This document shows, one piece after another, positions 58,785 to 64,000 of a stretch of DNA of 64,000 bases. The DNA is from Salvia splendens (lineage: Eukaryota; Streptophyta; Magnoliopsida; Lamiales; Lamiaceae). Under the pieces are notes generated by a model that did no database searches, was not told the origin of the DNA, and saw nothing but the letters and a program-made list of their open reading frames with translations. Position 1 is the stretch's first letter. The number at the start of each line of letters is the position of its first letter. The DNA is taken from positions 23,614,209 to 23,678,208 of the forward strand of contig NC_056033.1 in NCBI RefSeq assembly GCF_004379255.2. The letters are read 5' to 3'. A program made the translations under genes and the position numbers.

Positions 58785-58788
<4 letters not shown>

Positions 58789-58818
<30 letters not shown>
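58789..58818. repeat. (TA)n junction between E2 and E6
   Basis: About 15 TA units between CAGGACCC of E2 and GGGATGTATTC of E6. Confidence 0.95.
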
Positions 58819-58821
<3 letters not shown>

Positions 58822-60350
58822 ATGTATTCATTTCCTTTTCCTATATTTCCTCCTTTTTCCTTCTTAATATCAGCCATTAGATTAGAGAAATGGACGGTCA
58901 AGATCAACATTGGGTAATTAATCCCGTGTTGCATTATTTGTCCTATTTTGTGCATTATGAGGTTACAATAGTAATCTAATATAGGCTGGAAACAACTACG
59001 AATAATGCACCACATGGTCACGAGTAATGCATATAATTGCCTATATAATGCACAATATGTGAACTGCAATGCATACGAACAAGATGTGATGTGTTATGAT
59101 GTTTGACACACGTTTCTTGTTTCCCCTAAGGGTTTAATAAGCTTAGGGGCTAGGGTATAGTACGTAGACATGTATGTAATCTTCACATGGTAACGAGTAA
59201 TGCATATAATTGACTATATAATGCACAATTTGTGAACTGCAATGCATACGAACAAGATGTGCTGTGTTATGATGTTTGACACACGTTTCTTGTTTCCCCT
59301 AAGGGTTTAATAAGCTTAAGGGCTAGGGTATAGTACGTACGCATTAATAACAAATTATAAAACGATACGAATAATTCACCAAATTGTCACGAGTAATGGA
59401 TGTTATTAACTATATAATGCACAATATGTGAACTGCAATGCATACGAATAAGATGTACCATGTTATGATGTTTGACACACGTTTCTTGTTTCCCCTAAGG
59501 GTTTAATAAGCTTAGGGGCTAGGGTATAGTACGTAGACAATTAACAGCTACATAATGCACTACCTAAACCAAATAATGCACATACGTATATTCCAATAAC
59601 AACAATTTGTTAGTAATGTCTACGTACTATACCCTAGCCCCTAAGCTTATTAAACCCTTAGGGAAACAAGAAACGTGTGTCAAACATCATAACATGGTAC
59701 ATCTTATTCGTATGCATTGCAGTTCACATATTGTGCATTATATAGTTAATAACATCCATTACTCGTGACAATTTGGTGAATTATTCGTATCGTTTTATAA
59801 TTTGTTATTAATGCGTACGTACTATACCCTAGCCCCTAAGCTTATTAAACCCTTAGGGGAAACAAGAAACGTGTGTCAAACATCATAACACATCACATCT
59901 TGTTCGTATGCATTGCAGTTCACAAATTGTGCATTATATAGTCAATTATATCCATTACTCGTTACCATGTGAAGATTACATACGTGTCTACGTACTATAC
60001 CCTAGCCCCTAAGCTTATTAAACCCTTAGGGGAAACAAGAAACGTGTGTCCAAACATCGTAACATGGTACAACTTATTCGTATGCATTGCAGTTCACATA
60101 TTGTGCATTATATAGTCAATTATATGCATTACTCGTGACCATGTGGTGCATTATTCGCAGATACCAAAATGTGGCAGTTACTTTTCCGTCAAATGTCAAT
60201 AATAACCCTGTAATGCATACAACCACCTTCTATAATGCAACACGGAACCAGTTTTATAGAATCAATCTGATCCGTTGATGCCTTAGATCTAACGCGTAAT
60301 ATTAAGAATGAAAAAGGATCTAAGATGTGAAAAGGAGAATAACGCTCCCC
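58819..60350. mobile_element. E6: palindromic element with three + three modules
   Basis: Left end AGGGATGTATTCATTTCC and right end (reversed) AGGGGAGCGTTATTCTCC are related, and TTTTTCMTTCTTAATATYA follows in both. A ~130-bp module is repeated at about 59041-59170, 59211-59345 and 59406-59540, then inverted at 59617-59748, 59811-59944 and 59982-60126. The arms pair outermost with outermost: each right-hand copy shares the variant bases of its left-hand partner. No coding capacity. TAATGCA heptamers are on + in the left half and reversed in the right half. Confidence 0.88.
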
Positions 60351-60354
60351 TATA

Positions 60355-60408
<54 letters not shown>
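60351..60408. repeat. (TA)n junction between E6 and E4
   Basis: About 29 TA units with one TACA interruption (~60372). Confidence 0.95.
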
Positions 60409-60412
<4 letters not shown>

Positions 60413-60792
60413 CATGATCTATGGCAAACACCTCTTAACCATATAACTAGAGAACAAATAATAGCCACAAGATCAAAAAAATCAAGGGCTAGTATTAATT
60501 TTTGAATTTAATGAGATATTAGTTCCCTCAATCACAAATTTACTCCACAATAATAAGGCGGGGGTATAATGGTCATTGCACATCCAAAATTAGATTACAT
60601 CATTGGCATTTGAAAAAGAAACCGCATTCTTCTCTTCTCCTCCTCTTCCTTCTTCTGCAAAATAGTTCTCAGCTCTCCTACTGCCGATTCGTCCGATTGA
60701 AGAGGAATTCGATTGGAAATTATCAATATTTTCGCGATTCAAGTGACTCTCTTTCCCCGACGAAGGAATCTGCATCGGTGTCTCCAATCATC

Positions 60793-60948
60793 ACTCTTCC
60801 AGCGGCCAACAACACCGCCACCGTCAACAAGGCGGCGGCGGCGCTCCGGAAGGAGCTCATCGCGGTGATCAAGGAGAAGAAGGAGGCGATGGCCAAGGGC
60901 GGGCCGCTCTACGACATCTTGTCGCACATGATCGTGGCATCTGACCCC
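60793..60948 (+). pseudogene. Captured cytochrome P450 fragment (CYP716-like)
   Basis: Reads VNKAAAALRKELIAVIKEKK, then EAMAKGGPLYDILSHMIVAS and DP. This is the F-G helix region of plant CYP716-type P450s (triterpene oxidases), where LHDLLSHMIVASDP is conserved. The haem-binding Cys loop and the rest are absent. The 62 codons before it in the same frame do not match P450. Confidence 0.72.
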
Positions 60949-61204
60949 GAGCGGGAACACACAGATCTATGATATAATTTAGCCTGCATTTCCCAATTTA
61001 TCTTCTGTTTTTCTTAGTTTTGATTTCCTTTAATTAGGGAATTAACATTAGGTGATAAGCTATCGTTGCAATTTTTATGATGGGATGTAGTGTAGTATTT
61101 GAATTTTGTGAGATTTTAGCTATGCATTTCAGATGTAGCCCCTTTCTGTTTCTTCTTGCGCTGATCTAATTATAATATCAATGTTGAATTGTCCCAAAAA
61201 TAAT

Positions 61205-62000
61205 CATGCTAAGAGTGAAGAGTGAAGTAAAATCATGCTAAGAGTGATGTGTTTTGTAAACAAGAGTGAAGTAAAATCAGAACAAGAGTGATGTGTTTTG
61301 TGAACAAGAGTGAAGTAAAATCAGAACAAGAGTGAAGTGAAATCAGAACAAGAGTGATGTGTTTTGTGAACAAGAGTGAAGTGAAATCAGAACAAGAGTG
61401 ATGTGGTTTGTGAACAAGAGTGAAGTAAAATCAGAACAAGAGTGATGTTTTGTAAACAAGAGTGAAGTAAAATCACAATAAGAGTGATGTGTTTTGTGAA
61501 CAAGAGTGAAGTAAAATCATAATAAGAGTGATGTGTTTTGTGAACAAGAGTGAAGTAAAATCAGAACAAGAGTGATGTGTTTTGTGAACAAGAGTGAAGT
61601 AAAATCAGAACAAGAGTGATGTTTTGTAAACAAGAGTGAAGTAAAATCAGAACAAGAGTGATGTGTTTTGTGAACAAGAGTGAAGTAAAATCAGAACAAG
61701 AGTGAAGTGAAATCAGAACAAGAGTGATGTGTTTTGTGAACAAGAGTGAAGTGAAATCAGAACAAGAGTGATGTGTTTTGTGAACAAGAGTGAAGTAAAA
61801 TCAGAACAAGAGTGAAGTGAAATCAGAACAAGAGTGATGTGTTTTGTGAACAAGAGTGAAGTGAAATCAGAACAAGAGTGATGTGTTTTGTGAACAAGAG
61901 TGAAGTGAAATCAGAACAAGAGTGATGTGTTTTGTGAACAAGAGTGAAGTAAAATCAGAACAAGAGTGATGTTTTGTAAACAAAAGTGAAGTAAAATCAC
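61205..62000. repeat. 44-bp minisatellite in E4
   Basis: About eighteen copies of the E3 unit in reverse complement (AACAAGAGTGAAGTAAAATC then AGAACAAGAGTGATGTGTTT and TGTG). Some units are shortened (AGTGATGTTTTGTAAACAAG), and blocks of 2-4 units are themselves repeated. Confidence 0.95.
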
Positions 62001-62223
62001 AAGATACATCAGTAACATTAAACGTAGACGGAAACTAACTATATCGAAGACGAATCTTAGAGCCTACAGCCACCGCGCCCCGCTCTTGTTCCGAAACTCC
62101 GCTTCTCTTCTACGGCAGCTCATCGTTGCGTCTCCTTACCCGCCGACGCTGATTCCGGTGAGTCCGACGTAGAGGTAGGTTTTGATTTGGGGTTTTTTCA
62201 GCATTGGCGCGACGATTGAATCC

Positions 62224-62305
62224 GCCAACAGCCCCTCCGCCCCGATCGCCTTTGCCAGCTCCCCCACCGCCGCCAGTATCCTCTCCGGCGCCACCCCCAG
62301 CTCAG
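62224..62305 (-). pseudogene. Captured GGPP-synthase-like fragment
   Basis: Minus strand: ELGVAPERILAAVGELAKAI, GAEGLLADS. GGPP synthases have (V)PPxRVLRAIGELARAIGxEGLVAGQ at the corresponding place. After GL the match is lost and an unrelated frame (KKPQIKTYLYVGLTGISV) follows, which may be from another source. Short, so only moderately sure. Confidence 0.5.
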
Positions 62306-62512
62306 AATTACGATTTGGAAGAAGAAAGGATTGCAGATTTGGAAGATTTCGCGTAATTTGATCGCATGTTTTAATTCAGAAAGTAATTTCCAAAAATACC
62401 CTCAGCATATTTTATTTTATTAAAATTAATAATATTTGTTCCATTAAGATGTGTGGCTGAGATTTGTTCTCTAGTTATACCCTTAAAAATAGTTATATCT
62501 TGATCACTACCC

Positions 62513-62598
62513 TATATATATATATATATTCTGATTTATGTGTGTTGTAAATTTGTAATTAGATTTATGTGCAATGTATCACACTAGATTTATATGTG

Positions 62599-62650
<52 letters not shown>

Positions 62651-62717
62651 TGATTTATGTGTGTTGTAAATTTGTAATTAGATTTATGTGCAATGTATCA
62701 CACTAGATTTATATGTG

Positions 62718-62763
<46 letters not shown>

Positions 62764-62850
62764 TGATTTATGTGTGTTGTAAATTTGTAATTAGATTTAT
62801 GTGCAATGTATCACACTATATTTATATATGTGGTGTATGTTTGTGATAGG
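62513..62850. repeat. (TA)n-linked tandem repeat at the right edge of the chain
   Basis: A ~75-bp block, TTCTGATTTATGTGTGTTGT...ATTTATATGTGGTG, occurs three times (62530, 62649 and 62761), with (TA)n between copies and ahead of the first. Its phrases are related to 33990-34100 on the left side of the chain, so this is likely the original target DNA. Confidence 0.88.
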
Positions 62851-63046
62851 TAAACAATTCATAAAGTAGAAGATTAACAGTAAATATGTGTGCTGTATGT
62901 GTGTGATAGATAAACACTTCATAAACAACTCATGAACAGTTCATATACAATTAGCGTTTCTACATTATTCTGATGTGTTGTTCTGTTGTAACAGAATTAT
63001 GTGTGTGGTGATGTAACTGGATTTGTTGTTATGGTGATTTGATATA

Positions 63047-63286
63047 CTCCCTCGGTCCTATAATAAGAGTCACATATTGTCATTTCAGTCCGTCCCACAA
63101 TAAGAGTCACGTTTCACTTTTTACCATAAATAGTTAATATGTCTCACGTTCCACATTCACATTTTATTATAAAACAAATATAAAAAAGTGGGCCCCATAA
63201 TCCACTAACTTTTTTTAACCCACTATTCTTTACATTTAAAACTCGTGCCCACAACAAGAGTGACTCCTATTGTGGGACGGAGAGAG
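63047..63286. mobile_element. Stowaway MITE
   Basis: Ends CTCCCTCGGTCCTATAATAA and (reversed) CTCTCTCCGTCCCACAATAG, flanked by TA on both sides. 240 bp; complete. Confidence 0.88.
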
Positions 63287-63299
63287 TATATGCTTACTT

Positions 63300-63640
63300 T
63301 AAAGAATGAAGGGGTGCATTATAAGATGAAGAAATGTGATTGTATGATGACGTGACTAGGGTTCATCTTCTGCCGGAGTTTAGGGTCTCTAACTTCTGGA
63401 AATCAGAGACGGATGGACTTCCGCATTGGAACTAGGGCTCCTCGACGGACCTTGTTTGGCTCTATTTTTAGGCGGATGGTGGCTGGGGTGGGTGGACTTC
63501 CTCTTCCTTGCATATGTGGCTTTCACGTCGACGAGACCGTCGATGGAACGAAAGTATGGGTTCGACTATTACCAACTCATGGCAACCAACACCGTAATCG
63601 GTCGGAATCGGGCTAGTTCTTGGTAGGAATTAGGGTTTCT
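63300..63640 (+). other. Unidentified coding-like stretch
   Basis: Frame 63426-63626 reads LGGWWLGWVDFLFLAYVAFT (hydrophobic, membrane-like) and then ERKYGFDYYQLMATNTVIG. It might be an exon remnant of a membrane protein. I do not recognise it, and no start or splice sites support a gene. Confidence 0.25.
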
Positions 63641-63769
63641 TGGGAGAGTGATGAGAGATACGTTTGGTTTTTTTGATCAAATGAAAGTGAAGAGTCGATC
63701 TAAAGTGAAGAGATTTTAATGTTTGTTGGAGGATTTTTTATTCACATTCAAATATTAAAAATTGAGTTA

Positions 63770-63935
63770 TTTAATAAAATAAATAGAAAATAATTAAGTG
63801 ACTAATAATCTCAAATTAAGGGTAATCGGGTAAAATTTTTATATGCTAGGGAGTCGATTTTCAAAAAGTGAATTTTCTAGACCAACGTCGTATTTGAGCC
63901 ATATATTTAAGATCAAAATAGTGTTATTAATTTTT
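63770..63935. mobile_element. Right end of a long-TIR MITE (relative of 21888-22378)
   Basis: GAGTCGATTTTCAAAAAGTG and GACCAACGTCGTATTTGAGCC match the right arm of the MITE at 21.9-22.4 kb in order and spacing. The left arm is not seen. Confidence 0.55.
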
Positions 63936-64000
63936 TCAACCCATTTTTTATTACATTTCTTAGAACCCGTGCCGGACCAAAGTGTGTCAACTAACGGCGG
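63936..64000. mobile_element. Stowaway MITE, cut by the window end
   Basis: CAACCCATTTTTTATTACAT and AACCCGTGCCGGACCAAAGT parallel the right part of the MITE at 63047-63286 (AACCCACTATTCTTTACATT, CTCGTGCCCACAACAAGAGT). The terminus lies beyond 64000. Confidence 0.55.

Larger units (their letters stand above)
52188..58788. mobile_element. E2: inverted, internally deleted relative of E1 with captured genes
   Basis: Left end AGGTCCATGATCAATTGAG matches the right end of E1; right end (reversed) GGGTCCTGTTAGGTTGAG matches the left end of E1. It holds a deleted transposase gene (+), a triplicated spacer, and the two ends of a single ULP gene (-). Both outer parts contain host-gene pieces not present in E1: SAUR on the left; DUF948-like and sulfate-transporter fragments on the right. 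6.6 kb against 14.6 kb for E1. Confidence 0.85.
60409..62512. mobile_element. E4: 2.1-kb non-autonomous element, inverted relative of E3
   Basis: Left end AGGGTCATGATCTATGGC matches the right end of E3; right end (reversed) AGGGTAGTGATCAAGATAT matches the left end of E3. It contains a P450 fragment (+), the 44-bp minisatellite in reverse orientation, and a GGPP-synthase-like fragment (-). The framework is the same as E3; the host-gene cargo is different. Confidence 0.85.

Noticed and set aside
34242..58788. A single 24.5-kb element bounded by the A-type ends
   Set aside because: Not excluded, but the B-type ends at 48802 and 52188 with (TA)n tracts, and the presence of E5 and E3 between them, are explained more simply by separate insertions.
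58788..59069. Minus-strand reading frame of 93 residues in E6
   Set aside because: It runs from palindrome text into the (TA)n tract (Ile-Tyr repeats); not a protein.

Overview
This is nuclear DNA from a flowering plant, most likely a eudicot. The evidence is introns with GT-AG borders, a receptor-like cytoplasmic kinase of a plant-only subfamily, an insertion of chloroplast DNA, and plant LTR retrotransposons, Stowaway, hAT, Mutator and PIF/Harbinger elements. I cannot place the species more finely. The window is gene-poor. Only two loci look like intact host genes: a three-exon GIY-YIG nuclease gene (585-3274, +) and a single-exon protein kinase gene (19137-20447, +). Nearly everything else is transposon sequence or fragments carried by transposons.

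Layout, left to right. 0.6-3.3 kb: GIY-YIG gene. 3.7-9.5 kb: a decayed Copia relic split by a Ty3/gypsy element with both LTRs (4147-9344, target duplication GTAGC). 9.5-15 kb: MITEs, a PIF/Harbinger ORF1 remnant, an orphan second copy of the kinase promoter (10.79-11.09 kb), a GC-rich solo LTR (12426-13495, target duplication TCTAT) and a long-TIR MITE (13825-14281). 15.1-17.8 kb: a 5'-truncated Copia element on the minus strand. 18.2-20.5 kb: a second PIF ORF1 remnant and the kinase gene. 22.98-26.95 kb: a PIF/Harbinger transposon split by two independent solo LTRs, each with a perfect 5-bp duplication. 26.95-27.67 kb: chloroplast DNA made of two pieces that are far apart in plastomes (ycf4-cemA and ndhE). 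27.83-33.06 kb: a Copia element with both LTRs (target duplication TGGTT).

34.24-62.51 kb is the most unusual part. Six terminal-inverted-repeat elements (called E1, E5, E3, E2, E6 and E4 here, in map order) sit one after another, each junction being a (TA)n tract. E1 (14.6 kb) carries two tandem ULP1-like cysteine protease genes and, facing them, a FAR1/MULE-type transposase gene, so it looks like a Mutator-like element of the ULP-carrying kind (Kaonashi-like). E2 is an inverted, internally deleted relative of E1 that has picked up pieces of a SAUR gene, a sulfate transporter gene and a DUF948-like gene. E3 and E4 are inverted relatives of each other: they share ends and a 44-bp minisatellite but carry different host-gene fragments (F-box At4g22030-like versus cytochrome P450 CYP716-like plus GGPP-synthase-like). 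E5 and E6 have no genes but contain short-motif arrays whose orientation flips in the middle of the element. E1 and E2 also show a strand-polar motif, GTTGACAT, filling the introns and spacers of their genes and always reading with transcription. No copy of the transposase or protease is intact here, so any activity must come from elsewhere.

62.5-64 kb: (TA)n-containing tandem repeats, a Stowaway MITE and two further MITE ends running off the window. All identifications were made by reading the sequence; no database search was possible.
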